This document shows positions 1 to 8,506 of a stretch of DNA of 64,000 bases, piece by piece. The notes below the pieces were generated by a model. It was not told the origin of the DNA. It saw only the letters and a list, made by a program, of their open reading frames with translations, and ran no database searches. How positions within the stretch are numbered: position 1 is the first letter of the stretch; every line of letters begins with the position of its first letter. Location of the stretch: NCBI RefSeq assembly GCF_014117445.1, contig NZ_CP059851.1, positions 2,604,001 to 2,668,000 on the forward strand, given 5' to 3'. A program made the translations under genes and the position numbers. The DNA comes from Sandaracinobacteroides saxicola (GTDB lineage Bacteria > Pseudomonadota > Alphaproteobacteria > Sphingomonadales > Sphingomonadaceae).

Positions 1-207
1 GATCATGTCGCTCTCGTTGATCGCCTTCCAGCCGGCGATCGAGGAGCCGTCGAACATGAAACCCTCGGTCAGATTGTCCTCGTCGACAACCCGCGTCGCC
101 ATGGTCAGATGCTGCCACTTGCCGCGCGGATCGGTGAAGCGAAGGTCAACCCATTCGATCTCCTTCTCTTTCATCAGCTTCAGCACGTCGCTCGGTTTCG
201 TTGCCAT
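1..207 (-). CDS. glnA: Glutamine synthetase, N-terminal part (runs off window)
   Basis: The 69 visible codons open with an N-terminus typical of type I glutamine synthetase and include [11 protein letters not shown], the beta-grasp loop conserved in the family. The enzyme makes glutamine from glutamate and ammonia with ATP and is the main ammonium-assimilation step in the cytoplasm. The start ATG (205-207) follows a good ribosome site (GAGAGGAACC). It lies 35 bp behind glnB on the same strand, so the two form a glnB-glnA operon driven by the sigma-54 promoter upstream of glnB. The active site lies beyond the window edge. Confidence 0.93.
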   Translation of the reverse strand, partial: MATKPSDVLKLMKEKEIEWVDLRFTDPRGKWQHLTMATRVVDEDNLTEGFMFDGSSIAGWKAINESDMI

Positions 208-242
208 GGGTCTCGGTTCCTCTCGTTGTTTTATGAATGAAA

Positions 243-656
<414 letters not shown>

Positions 657-793
657 TCAAGGCAAATCACCGCGGATCGCCCCGTCACCTGCCTGTTTCA
701 CAAGCAAATGCCCAAATATCGCTCATTCGCGCGCACCAGAGGAACCGCAAGGCCCCCCGCGCCTTCCATAGGCTCCAGCAACGGAGCAACCCC

Positions 794-1810
794 ATGTCCA
801 GCATTCCCCAGCCGAAACCCCTTCGCGATCAGGCGATCGTCATCACCGGCGCCTCCAGCGGCATCGGCATGGCCACTGCACTGGCCGCCGCCCAACAGGG
901 GGCCAGGGTTGCCCTGTTCGCCCGCACCACCACCGCGCTCGATGAAGTCGCCCAACAGATCCGCGCCGCCGGCGGCATTGTCCTTGTCCGCAGCGGCGAC
1001 GTCGCCGACCGCGCCGCCCTCGAAGCGCTTGCCGAAGACACTTTTGCCGCCTTCGGTCGCATCGACACCTGGGTGAACAATGCCGGCGTTTCGATCTATG
1101 GCGCGATGGACCGGATCAGCGAAGCCGACCTGCGCCGCCTGTTCGACACCAACCTGTTCGGCGTCATCAACGGCAGCCTCGCCGCCCTGCCCCACCTCAA
1201 GGCCTCGGGCGGCACCCTCATCAACCTCGGCTCGCAACTCGCCGACATGGCCGTGCCCGTGCAGGGCTATTATGTCGCCTCGAAATTCGCGGTGAAGGGC
1301 TTCACCGACGCGCTGCGCCAGGAGCTGGAGCATGACCAGGCGCCGGTCGGCGTCACCCTCATCAAGCCCGCAGCCATCGGCACGCCCTTCCCCGACCACG
1401 CCAAAAACATCACCGGCCGCCGCGCCACCCTGCCCGCGCCCATCTATTCCCCGCACGATGTCGCCCGCACCATCCTCCACGCCGCGCAGACCCGCGTGCG
1501 CGACGCCTATGTCGGCGGTGCCGCCCCGGCATCGGTCGCCATGGGCCGGCTGTCGCCGAGGCTTGCCGACCTGTTCAGCGCGAAGGTCATGGCCGACACG
1601 ATGACCGGCGAAGCGGCCCCGCCGCCGCCGGACAACCTCCACCACGGCCAGTCCGACGCGCGCCTCTTTGGCAAGCACGAGGAAAAGCGCATCCGCCGCA
1701 GCAGCTATACGGCGATGCGCACCCGCCCGATGACCACCTTCGCCGTCGGCGCCATGGCGCTCGGCGCGCTGCTCATCGGTCTGCGCAAGCGTCAGACCGT
1801 GGTGGCATAA
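794..1810 (+). CDS. Short-chain dehydrogenase/reductase with C-terminal membrane tail
   Basis: This 338-residue SDR has the cofactor motif GASSGIG near residue 20, NNAG near residue 95, and a YxxxK active site (YYVASK, around residue 160). The Rossmann domain takes the first 240 residues or so. The remaining part ends in a hydrophobic stretch (FAVGAMALGALLIG) followed by RKRQ, so the enzyme is probably anchored to the inner membrane. The substrate cannot be read. It is convergent with the next SDR gene, overlapping it by 19 bp at the 3' end. Confidence 0.85.
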   Translation: MSSIPQPKPLRDQAIVITGASSGIGMATALAAAQQGARVALFARTTTALDEVAQQIRAAGGIVLVRSGDVADRAALEALAEDTFAAFGRIDTWVNNAGVSIYGAMDRISEADLRRLFDTNLFGVINGSLAALPHLKASGGTLINLGSQLADMAVPVQGYYVASKFAVKGFTDALRQELEHDQAPVGVTLIKPAAIGTPFPDHAKNITGRRATLPAPIYSPHDVARTILHAAQTRVRDAYVGGAAPASVAMGRLSPRLADLFSAKVMADTMTGEAAPPPPDNLHHGQSDARLFGKHEEKRIRRSSYTAMRTRPMTTFAVGAMALGALLIGLRKRQTVVA

Positions 1811-2562
1811 CCCCCGTCGACGGTGATGACACTGCCGCACAGATAGGCGCTCGCCCGGCTGCCCAGGAACAGCGCCACGCCAGCCATATCATCGGCATTG
1901 CCCCACCGCGCCATCGGCGTCACACCCAGCATGTCGCGGTCGATCGCGTCGGCGATCCCCGCGGTCATCTTCGACGGGAAATAACCCGGCGCGATCGCGT
2001 TCACCGCGACATGCCGCTTCGCCAGGTTCTTCGCCATCATCCGCGTCATGTGCAGCACGCCCGCCTTGGACGCGGCATAGCTGTAGGTCTCGATCGGGCT
2101 GACATGCTGGCCGTCGATGCTGCCGATGTTGATCACCCGCGCATGATCCTCAGGCGTTGCCCCGGCCTCCAGCAACGGCATCAGCCGCTGCGTCAGGAAG
2201 AAGACGGACTTCACGTTGATGTCCATCACCTTGTCCCAGCCGACCTCCGGGAAATCGTCGAACGGCGCGCCCCAGCTGGCGCCGGCATTGTTGAACAGCA
2301 CATGCACCCGGTCGGTGTGCCTCGCCACTTCCGCCGCGAACCGGTCGATCTCCGCCATTTGGCTCAGGTCCGCCGGGATCGCCACCGCGGCCTCCCCCAG
2401 CGCCGCCGCCAGCCCCTCCACGTCGCTCGCCTTTCGGCTGGTCAGGATCACCCGCGCGCCATTCTCGACATAGGCCCGCGCGATCATCTCCCCGATCCCC
2501 CGGCTGCCCCCGGTGATCACCACCATCTTCCCCGCGACCGAAAAAAGCTGCTCGACCTTCAC
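1792..2562 (-). CDS. Short-chain dehydrogenase/reductase (FabG-like)
   Basis: A 256-residue classical SDR with GGSRGIG (cofactor), NNAGA, the YSYAASKAG active site and the C-terminal CGSVITVDGGY strand typical of the FabG-like group. I chose a GTG start at 2560-2562 because it overlaps the upstream MFS stop by 4 bp (GTGA), follows GGAGAGG, and removes 22 Gly/Pro-rich codons unlike the family. It probably shares a transcript with the MFS gene, suggesting that a transported compound is oxidised or reduced by this enzyme. Confidence 0.85.
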   Translation of the reverse strand: MKVEQLFSVAGKMVVITGGSRGIGEMIARAYVENGARVILTSRKASDVEGLAAALGEAAVAIPADLSQMAEIDRFAAEVARHTDRVHVLFNNAGASWGAPFDDFPEVGWDKVMDINVKSVFFLTQRLMPLLEAGATPEDHARVINIGSIDGQHVSPIETYSYAASKAGVLHMTRMMAKNLAKRHVAVNAIAPGYFPSKMTAGIADAIDRDMLGVTPMARWGNADDMAGVALFLGSRASAYLCGSVITVDGGYATTV

Positions 2563-4151
2563 ATCACCTCTCCCGCTGCCTGCGCCCGTGCCACCCGGCT
2601 CGCCTCCGCCGCCGGCAGCCGCCGCCACAATTGCCAGATGCAGAACAGGCTCAGCGGCGCCACCAGGAACAGCGCCATCACGCCCGTTGCCAGGCTGCCC
2701 GTCACCGCGCTCACCTTGCCGGTGAAATAGGGCCCCAGCCCCAGCCCGATCAGCGTCGTGCCGATGAAATAGGTCGCCGTCGCCGCGCCCCGCATCCGCG
2801 GCAGCACCAGGTCCTGGCTGGTCGCCGCGGCGATCCCCACATACATGCTGCCCACCACCGCCGGCACGATGTTGTACAGGTAAAACATCGTTGCACTGTC
2901 GGTGGTGAACATCAGCAGCACGAACGGCGCCGGCACCACGATCGCCAGGCTCGCCACCGCGATCCGCCCCGCCGGATGCCGGCCCTTCGCCCAGTCGGAC
3001 AATCGCCCGCCCATCACCACGCCCAGGAACCCGCCGGCGGCGCCGCTGCCGCCCAGGATCAACCCCGCCACCGCCGGCGTCGCCCCCAGCTCGCGGATGG
3101 CATAGGGCGCCGCCCAGAAGCCCAGCGAGTAACCGACGAACGCCGTCGTGCCGAATCCCACCACCAGAAACAGGAAACTCGGCGTCCCCCAGATCAGCGC
3201 GAAGGTGGCGGGGTCACGCTCCCGCAACCCCTGCGCCCAGGTCGTCACGGCATAGGCACCCGTGCACAGCGCGCCCCATTGCAGCTTGTCGCCGAAGGTA
3301 TTGCCGGAAACCCGCGCCATCAGCACCGCGAACAAGGTCCAGCCCAGCAGCGCCGCCACATTCACCATCAGCGCCCGCCGGCCATATTTCGCCGCATGCA
3401 GCAGCGTCAGCGGCGGCAGCACGCTGGTCAGATCCTCCCAGAACTTGCCCCACACATTCGTCGCAGGCGGCGTCACCATCCCGTCCGCCAGCCCGCGCAC
3501 CGGCTCGCGCAGGGTGGAGACCCACAGCGCCAGCAGCAACCCCGGAATGCCCACCGCCAGGAACGCCGCCTGCCACCCCACCAGCCCCATCGGGCCGCCG
3601 CCGGGAAACGCCTCGTTCCACTGCTGCTTCACCACCGCGCCGATGAACAGGCTCACCCCGCCACCGATGTAAAGGCCCGACGAATAGATGGCGAGCGCGG
3701 TTGCCCGTTTCTCCTTCGGGAACCAGTCGCTCAGCATGCTGAATGCCGCCGGGCTGGCCGACGCCTCGCCGATCCCCACCCCCACCCGCGCCGCCGCGAG
3801 GCCCGTGAAACTGGTGGCAAATCCGCTCAGCGCCGTCATCCCGCTCCACAGCGTCAGGCCCAGCGCCAGCAGCCGCGTGCGCACCCAATTGTCCGCCAGC
3901 CGGCCCAGCGGAATGCCGAACAGGGCGTAAAAGACCGCGAACGCCGTGCCATAGAGGAACCCCATCTCGACATCGCTGACCCCCAGGTCGCGCTTGATGT
4001 CCTCCGCCAGGATCGAGATGATCTGCCGGTCGATGAAGTTGAACATGTAAACGAGCACGAGCACCGACAGCACATACCAGGCATAGCGCCCGCCCACCTG
4101 CTCGCGCGCCGCCGCCTGGTCGGCTTCGCTCATCTCCCCCTGCCCGGCCAT
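2559..4151 (-). CDS. MFS transporter (spinster-like group)
   Basis: This 530-residue membrane protein has about 12 predicted membrane helices and the MFS helix 2-3 loop motif GRLADNWVRTR. The first helix carries FIDRQIISILAEDIKRDLG, a pattern seen in the spinster-like MFS group common in sphingomonads beside catabolic genes. Insertions of about 60 residues in the middle make it longer than the usual 430. The start at 4151 follows GGGGGAGAGAG; an alternative ATG lies six codons later. The downstream SDR overlaps it by 4 bp. Confidence 0.88.
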   Translation of the reverse strand: MAGQGEMSEADQAAAREQVGGRYAWYVLSVLVLVYMFNFIDRQIISILAEDIKRDLGVSDVEMGFLYGTAFAVFYALFGIPLGRLADNWVRTRLLALGLTLWSGMTALSGFATSFTGLAAARVGVGIGEASASPAAFSMLSDWFPKEKRATALAIYSSGLYIGGGVSLFIGAVVKQQWNEAFPGGGPMGLVGWQAAFLAVGIPGLLLALWVSTLREPVRGLADGMVTPPATNVWGKFWEDLTSVLPPLTLLHAAKYGRRALMVNVAALLGWTLFAVLMARVSGNTFGDKLQWGALCTGAYAVTTWAQGLRERDPATFALIWGTPSFLFLVVGFGTTAFVGYSLGFWAAPYAIRELGATPAVAGLILGGSGAAGGFLGVVMGGRLSDWAKGRHPAGRIAVASLAIVVPAPFVLLMFTTDSATMFYLYNIVPAVVGSMYVGIAAATSQDLVLPRMRGAATATYFIGTTLIGLGLGPYFTGKVSAVTGSLATGVMALFLVAPLSLFCIWQLWRRLPAAEASRVARAQAAGEVM

Positions 4152-4187
4152 GTCTCTCTCCCCCGTCGGGCTTCGCCCCTGTTCGCG

Positions 4188-4787
4188 TTACCGGCAGCGC
4201 CGGATCGGTCGTCCACGTTCGTCGATGCACGGATCGCCGATCTGCGGCACCGTCACCCAGTTGCGGTCCACCGCGAACCCGCGCTCGTTGCCGCTGAAAT
4301 CCGCCAGGCTCTTGCGGATGTCCGGCACCGCCGCCAGCGCCGCCGCCCCCAGCCGGCCCTTGCGCACCCGCAGTGCCTCCCGCCCCACCAGCGCCGCCGT
4401 CTCGCAGAACGCCCGTTGCGCATCGAAACTGGCATAGCTCTGATAGGTGCGCGTGGTATAGCTGTCGAACTCGCGCTGCGCCGTCTTCGCGCCTTTCACC
4501 CGGCGGTAATATCCCTGCATGCCGCGCATCGCGCCCACCAGTTCATCCGAATGATGGCGCAGGAAATCATTGTAGTTGCGCACCGTCGCCAGGAACGGCG
4601 ACTTCTGGCACTGCAACGCCGCAACGTTCAGCGCGGCGCGCATCGACCATACCGCATTGGCCTGCGATTCCGCGGAGGTCGGGTTCACCAGCTTCACCTC
4701 CGTCGGGATCATCGTCGCCCACAGCGGTGCACCCGCGGCGAGGAACACCCCCACCGGCATGCATCGGAACAGATATTTCAAGGACAA
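4188..4787 (-). CDS. Hypothetical secreted protein
   Basis: I do not recognise this roughly 199-residue protein. The frame is open further upstream, but a TTG at 4785-4787 with AGGA 8 nt before it gives a clean signal peptide (SLKYLFRCMPVGVFLAAG, then APLWA). The mature part contains Cys residues near the middle and C-terminus (LQCQKS, AFCETA, DPCIDE, RRC) that could form disulfides in the periplasm. An ATG at 4758-4760 is a possible later start. It lies 36 bp after the MFS start on the same strand, so the two are probably separate units. Confidence 0.55.
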   Translation of the reverse strand: MSLKYLFRCMPVGVFLAAGAPLWATMIPTEVKLVNPTSAESQANAVWSMRAALNVAALQCQKSPFLATVRNYNDFLRHHSDELVGAMRGMQGYYRRVKGAKTAQREFDSYTTRTYQSYASFDAQRAFCETAALVGREALRVRKGRLGAAALAAVPDIRKSLADFSGNERGFAVDRNWVTVPQIGDPCIDERGRPIRRCR

Positions 4788-4845
4788 AGCACGCGTCCTG
4801 CCACGGAGAAGGCGGGCCGGTTCGCTGACCCGGCCCGCATCCACC

Positions 4846-5148
4846 TCAACCCAGAATCTTGCCCAGCTGCAGCGCGATCCCCATGTCGCCTTCCACCTTC
4901 AGCTTGCCCATCATGAACGCCATCTGCGCATTCTGCTTGCCAGAGGCGATGTCGACGAAATCCGCCATGCTCACCTTCACGCGGCAATCGGTGTCGCCAT
5001 TGTCGTTGCTCACCGTCGCCGGGCTGGCCTTGCCGTCGATCCGCACCGCGCCATCGTCACCGAAATCGAACGTCACAACCTTGCCGGCGATGCCGCCGTT
5101 CGCTGCGACCTTCTCGGCCATTCCCGCGGTGATGTCTGCCAGGCTCAT
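4846..5148 (-). CDS. SCP2 sterol-binding domain protein
   Basis: A 100-residue stand-alone SCP2 domain: the segment after residue 40 (CRVKVSMADFVDIASGK, then QMAFMMGKLKVEGDMG) is the characteristic core. These small proteins bind lipids or acyl-CoAs in a hydrophobic tunnel; the ligand here is unknown. It starts at ATG 5146-5148, preceded by GGGAG. A hypothetical exported protein follows 58 bp downstream. Confidence 0.88.
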   Translation of the reverse strand: MSLADITAGMAEKVAANGGIAGKVVTFDFGDDGAVRIDGKASPATVSNDNGDTDCRVKVSMADFVDIASGKQNAQMAFMMGKLKVEGDMGIALQLGKILG

Positions 5149-5277
5149 GCTTCACTCCCTCATTCTTCTGGTCAATGATGGCGCTGACAAACCCGCTTTG
5201 CGCGCATTTTGCAAGCCGCTTCATCGCCCGTGGCCAACGGACCGCCCATCAAGGCAAGCACCATACCATGCAGCCAC

Positions 5278-5309
5278 AAAAAAGAAGGGCCGCCGAACGG
5301 CGACCCTTC
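5278..5309 (-). terminator. Intrinsic terminator after the Ala/Pro lipoprotein gene
   Basis: On the minus strand an 11-bp stem (GAAGGGTCGCC with GGCGGCCCTTC, one T-G pair) closes a GTTC loop and is followed directly by six T residues. It lies 22 bp after the stop codon of the lipoprotein gene, isolating it from the SCP2 gene downstream. Confidence 0.85.
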
Positions 5310-5331
5310 CCAATCCAGCGGTAAAGCCGAA

Positions 5332-5610
5332 TTACTTGGCGGCAGGCGCTTCGGCCGGCGCGGCCGGAGCAGCAGCGGCATCAGCGGCCGGAGCGGCAGC
5401 GGCGTCAGCAGCCGGAGCGGCCATGGCGTCCGTCGCCGGAGCGGCAGCGGCATCAGCAGCCGGAGCAGCGGCCATGTCGGTCGCCGGAGCGGCTTCGGTG
5501 GCGGCCGGCGCTTCCGCAGCGGCTTCCTTCTTTTCGCCGCAGGCGACGACGAGCAGCGCAACGCCGGCAACGATCGAAGCGGCCTTCACCTTTTGAAGCA
5601 GTTCACCCAT
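5332..5610 (-). CDS. Small Ala/Pro-rich lipoprotein
   Basis: This 92-residue protein starts with a lipoprotein signal ending in the lipobox LVVAC, with Cys near residue 24, so it should be lipid-modified. The rest is low-complexity: repeats built from AAPAADA with Glu and Asp interspersed and a final Lys. Such tails are flexible and may span the periplasm or contact peptidoglycan, but no function is known. It is a single-gene unit with its own terminator. The repeat is in the coding sequence and makes copy-number change by slippage plausible. Confidence 0.75.
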   Translation of the reverse strand: MGELLQKVKAASIVAGVALLVVACGEKKEAAAEAPAATEAAPATDMAAAPAADAAAAPATDAMAAPAADAAAAPAADAAAAPAAPAEAPAAK

Positions 5611-5717
5611 TCTCTGACTCCTGTTTATTTCTTATCCACGTGGAAGGTTCTCGGAAAGGATCTGGCTCAGCCCTGACCCCGAACCGTCGCCCCCTTTAGC
5701 GACAAAGTTTCATCGCC

Positions 5718-6392
5718 TCAAGCATCTTGATACATCATTTCTCCAGCGTCGGAAATCGAGTGCAGAAACGCCTCCCTCCCCGCCGCCAGCGCCGCATCCA
5801 GCGCCGCCATGTCCGCCGCCACCCCCAGCGCCGCCAGGCTGGTCACCCCCCGGTCGGCGATGCCGCACGGCACGATGCCCGAATAAGCCGCCAGATCGGG
5901 CGAGACATTCAACGCCATGCCGTGGAACGCCACCCAGCGCCGGATGCGCACCCCGATCGCGCCGATCTTCGCCACCGTGCCCCCCTCCCGCACCCAGATG
6001 CCGGTGTCGCCAGCGATGGTGAAGGCCGCCACCCCCAGCCGCGCCAGCGCGCCCACCGCCCACCCTTCCAACGCCGCGACATAGCCGCGCACATCCCGCC
6101 GCCGCGCGCCCAGGTTCAGCACCGGATACACCACCCGCTGCCCCGGCCCGTGCCAGGTATGGCGCCCGCCCCGCCCGGTCCGCACCAAGGGAATGTCCGG
6201 CCGCCCGACATGCTCCGCCGGGTCCGCGCTGGTGCCCGCGGTATAGACGCTGGCATGCTCCACCAGCCAGATCAGCTCGCGCGCCTCCCCGCGCGCTACC
6301 GCCTCGGCCCGCGCCTCCATCGCAGCCACGCCGGCGGCATAGTCCAGCAACCCCGGTTCCACCCGCCACGCCGGCGTCGGATGTTCGGTCAC
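5718..6392 (-). CDS. lipB: Octanoyl-[ACP]:protein octanoyltransferase
   Basis: A 224-residue LipB. It has the family signature GGRHTWHGPGQRVVYPV near residue 75, the catalytic Lys in AKIGAIGVR and the catalytic Cys in VPCGIADRGVTS. It moves octanoate from acyl carrier protein to lipoyl domains of 2-oxoacid dehydrogenases in the cytoplasm, the first step of lipoate synthesis. It overlaps the upstream penicillin-binding-protein gene by 4 bp (ATGA), so both are read from one transcript. Confidence 0.95.
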   Translation of the reverse strand: MTEHPTPAWRVEPGLLDYAAGVAAMEARAEAVARGEARELIWLVEHASVYTAGTSADPAEHVGRPDIPLVRTGRGGRHTWHGPGQRVVYPVLNLGARRRDVRGYVAALEGWAVGALARLGVAAFTIAGDTGIWVREGGTVAKIGAIGVRIRRWVAFHGMALNVSPDLAAYSGIVPCGIADRGVTSLAALGVAADMAALDAALAAGREAFLHSISDAGEMMYQDA

Positions 6393-8308
6393 TGCGGCGG
6401 CTCGGGTTCGGACAGGTCCGGCACCACCGGCGCCTCCGGCACCGCCATGTCCTCCATTGCCTGCAACGCCGCGTCGCCCGCGGCGTCCAGCGCCGCCTCG
6501 TCCGCGATCGGCGGCGCCTCCACCCGCACGCCCTGCGCCATCGCCCCGGTCTTCACCAGCGCCGCCCGCATGAAATCGCGCCAGATCAGCGCCGGCAGGC
6601 CGCGGCCGCTGACCCCCTTCATCGGCTGGTTGTCGTCATTCCCCACCCACACGCCCACCACCAGGTCGCCGGCGAACCCCACGAACAGCGCGTCGCGGTG
6701 GTTCTGCGTCGTGCCGGTCTTGCCGTAGGCGCGGATCGGCAGCTTCGCGGTCGAGCCGGTGCCGTTGCGGATCACCGTCTCCAGCAGTTGCAGCATCGAT
6801 TCCCGCGCCGGCCACGCCGGCAACGGCCGGTTGTCCACCGCCCGCTGCCCCGCCAGCCCCGTCGCCACCACCGGGTAGCGGCCCGACGCCACGGCGGCAT
6901 AGGCGCTCGTCAGCTCCATCAGCGTCATCGGGCTGGTCCCCAGGGCCAGGCTGGGCCAGGGGTTCAAATAGCTTTTCACCCCCAGCTTGCGCGCCTCGGC
7001 GATCACCGCCTCACTCCCCACCGCCTGCTGCAACCGGATCGCCGCGATGTTGCTGCTCGCCGCGAACGCCGTGCGCAGGTTGATGAGGCCGCGATATTTC
7101 TCCTCGTCATTCTTCGGCGCCCAGTCGCCGATCATGATCGTCGGGCTGTCATCCACCTGGCTGTCCAGCGTGAAGCCCCGCTCCAGCGCCGCCAGATAGA
7201 CGAACAGCTTGAAGCTGCTCCCCGGCTGCCGCTTCGCCTGCGTCGCCCGGTTATACTGGTTGCGCGCATAGTCGCGCCCCCCCACCAGCGCCACCACCTC
7301 CCCGTTCATCCGCATCGCCACCAGCGCCGCCTCGCTCGCCCCCTGCCAGCTGCCGTCACCCTTCAGGATGCGCTCCACCGCATCCTCGGCATATTTCTGC
7401 AACACGCTGTCCAGCGTGGAGGTCACCTTAACCTCGCCGAACTGCTCCTCGTTCGCCGCCCGCGCCTGCGGCAGCACCCAGTCCGCGAAGTAACTGCCCC
7501 CCGGCAGCTCCTCCCGCCCCGGCGTATAGCGCGGATAGCGCACCGTCGCCGCCTGGGCCGGCGTCAGGAAGCCCGCGTCCACCATCGCCGCCACCACCAC
7601 CCGGGCGCGCGCCGTCGCGCCCTCGATGTTGCGGCTCGGGTCCAGCCGGCTCGGCGCCTTCACCAGCCCCGCCAGCATCGCCGCCTGCCCCACCGTCAGC
7701 CGTTCCGGCGTGGTGTCGAAAAAGGTCCGCGCCGCCGCCGCCAGCCCATAGGCGCCATCACCGAAATAGACGCTCGACAGGTAGCGGCTGAAAATCTCGT
7801 CCTTGCTCAGCCAGCTCTCCAGCCAGAAGGCGATCAGCACCTCCTGCACCTTGCGCTTGTAGCTCCGGTCCATGGTCAGGAAGCTGTTCTTCGCCAGCTG
7901 CTGCGTGATCGTGCTGCCGCCCTGGCGCACGTCGCCCGCCTTCACATTGGTGAACAGCGCCCGCGCCAGCCCCAGCGGATCGACCCCCAGATGGTCATAA
8001 AATCGCCGGTCCTCGATCGCCATGAACGCCTGGCGCACATGCGCCGGCAGCTTCGAGGCGACCACCGGCGCCTCCTGGTAGCTCCCCTGCCGCGCGATCG
8101 GCCGGCCTTCCGCCGTCAGGATCACCAGCGCATTGTCCTTGCGCGGCTCCAGCGCGGCGCTCAGTGGCGCGGTAAAGAACAGCCAGGCGAAGGCCGCCAG
8201 AAAGACCAGCACGCCGGCCGCCAGCCCGATCCGCACCCAGAACCAGGCACTCCGCCGGCGCGGCGCGTCGTCCTCAGCCTCCGCCTCCTGCAACCACGGC
8301 TCGCTCAA
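6389..8308 (-). CDS. Bifunctional penicillin-binding protein (class A, glycosyltransferase/transpeptidase)
   Basis: This 639-residue protein has a cytoplasmic N-tail, one membrane helix (about 25-45), a family-51 glycosyltransferase domain with the catalytic Glu in AIEDRRFYDHLG and the motif GGSTITQQLAKN, and a transpeptidase domain with SxxK (PGSSFK), SSN and KTGTT. It polymerises and cross-links peptidoglycan in the periplasm. Length and order fit PBP1-type enzymes. The start is TTG (8306-8308), with only a distant AGGA; no better in-frame start exists nearby. The C-terminus is an acidic Pro/Glu/Asp tail. lipB follows with a 4-bp overlap. Confidence 0.92.
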   Translation of the reverse strand: MSEPWLQEAEAEDDAPRRRSAWFWVRIGLAAGVLVFLAAFAWLFFTAPLSAALEPRKDNALVILTAEGRPIARQGSYQEAPVVASKLPAHVRQAFMAIEDRRFYDHLGVDPLGLARALFTNVKAGDVRQGGSTITQQLAKNSFLTMDRSYKRKVQEVLIAFWLESWLSKDEIFSRYLSSVYFGDGAYGLAAAARTFFDTTPERLTVGQAAMLAGLVKAPSRLDPSRNIEGATARARVVVAAMVDAGFLTPAQAATVRYPRYTPGREELPGGSYFADWVLPQARAANEEQFGEVKVTSTLDSVLQKYAEDAVERILKGDGSWQGASEAALVAMRMNGEVVALVGGRDYARNQYNRATQAKRQPGSSFKLFVYLAALERGFTLDSQVDDSPTIMIGDWAPKNDEEKYRGLINLRTAFAASSNIAAIRLQQAVGSEAVIAEARKLGVKSYLNPWPSLALGTSPMTLMELTSAYAAVASGRYPVVATGLAGQRAVDNRPLPAWPARESMLQLLETVIRNGTGSTAKLPIRAYGKTGTTQNHRDALFVGFAGDLVVGVWVGNDDNQPMKGVSGRGLPALIWRDFMRAALVKTGAMAQGVRVEAPPIADEAALDAAGDAALQAMEDMAVPEAPVVPDLSEPEPPQ

Positions 8309-8506
8309 CGGAGGAAAGTTCCTGTCACAACCCCCCTATTAACCACCCTCGCGGCGATACGCCAGAGAGCGCATCGCGCACACCCCGCGGCAGCCGACCC
8401 CGGTTCCGGTCCGATGCCGTCGGCCCGCGACGCGTTCCGGCGTCATCGGCGCGTCACAAGACCTTCGCTGCACTGCAACACAGCCCGGGCAAGGGCGTGC
8501 AACCTC

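Noticed and set aside
2631-4916. 761-codon plus-strand open frame
   Set aside because: It is antisense to the MFS and hypothetical genes; its His/Arg/Gln-rich composition is typical of GC-rich shadow frames.
5633-5641. TTATCCACG, one mismatch to a DnaA box
   Set aside because: Single near-match in a short intergenic region; chance is sufficient.
6698-8506. N-terminal extension of the TonB receptor frame
   Set aside because: It is antisense to the penicillin-binding-protein gene, and the signal peptide begins at 8507 or 8522.
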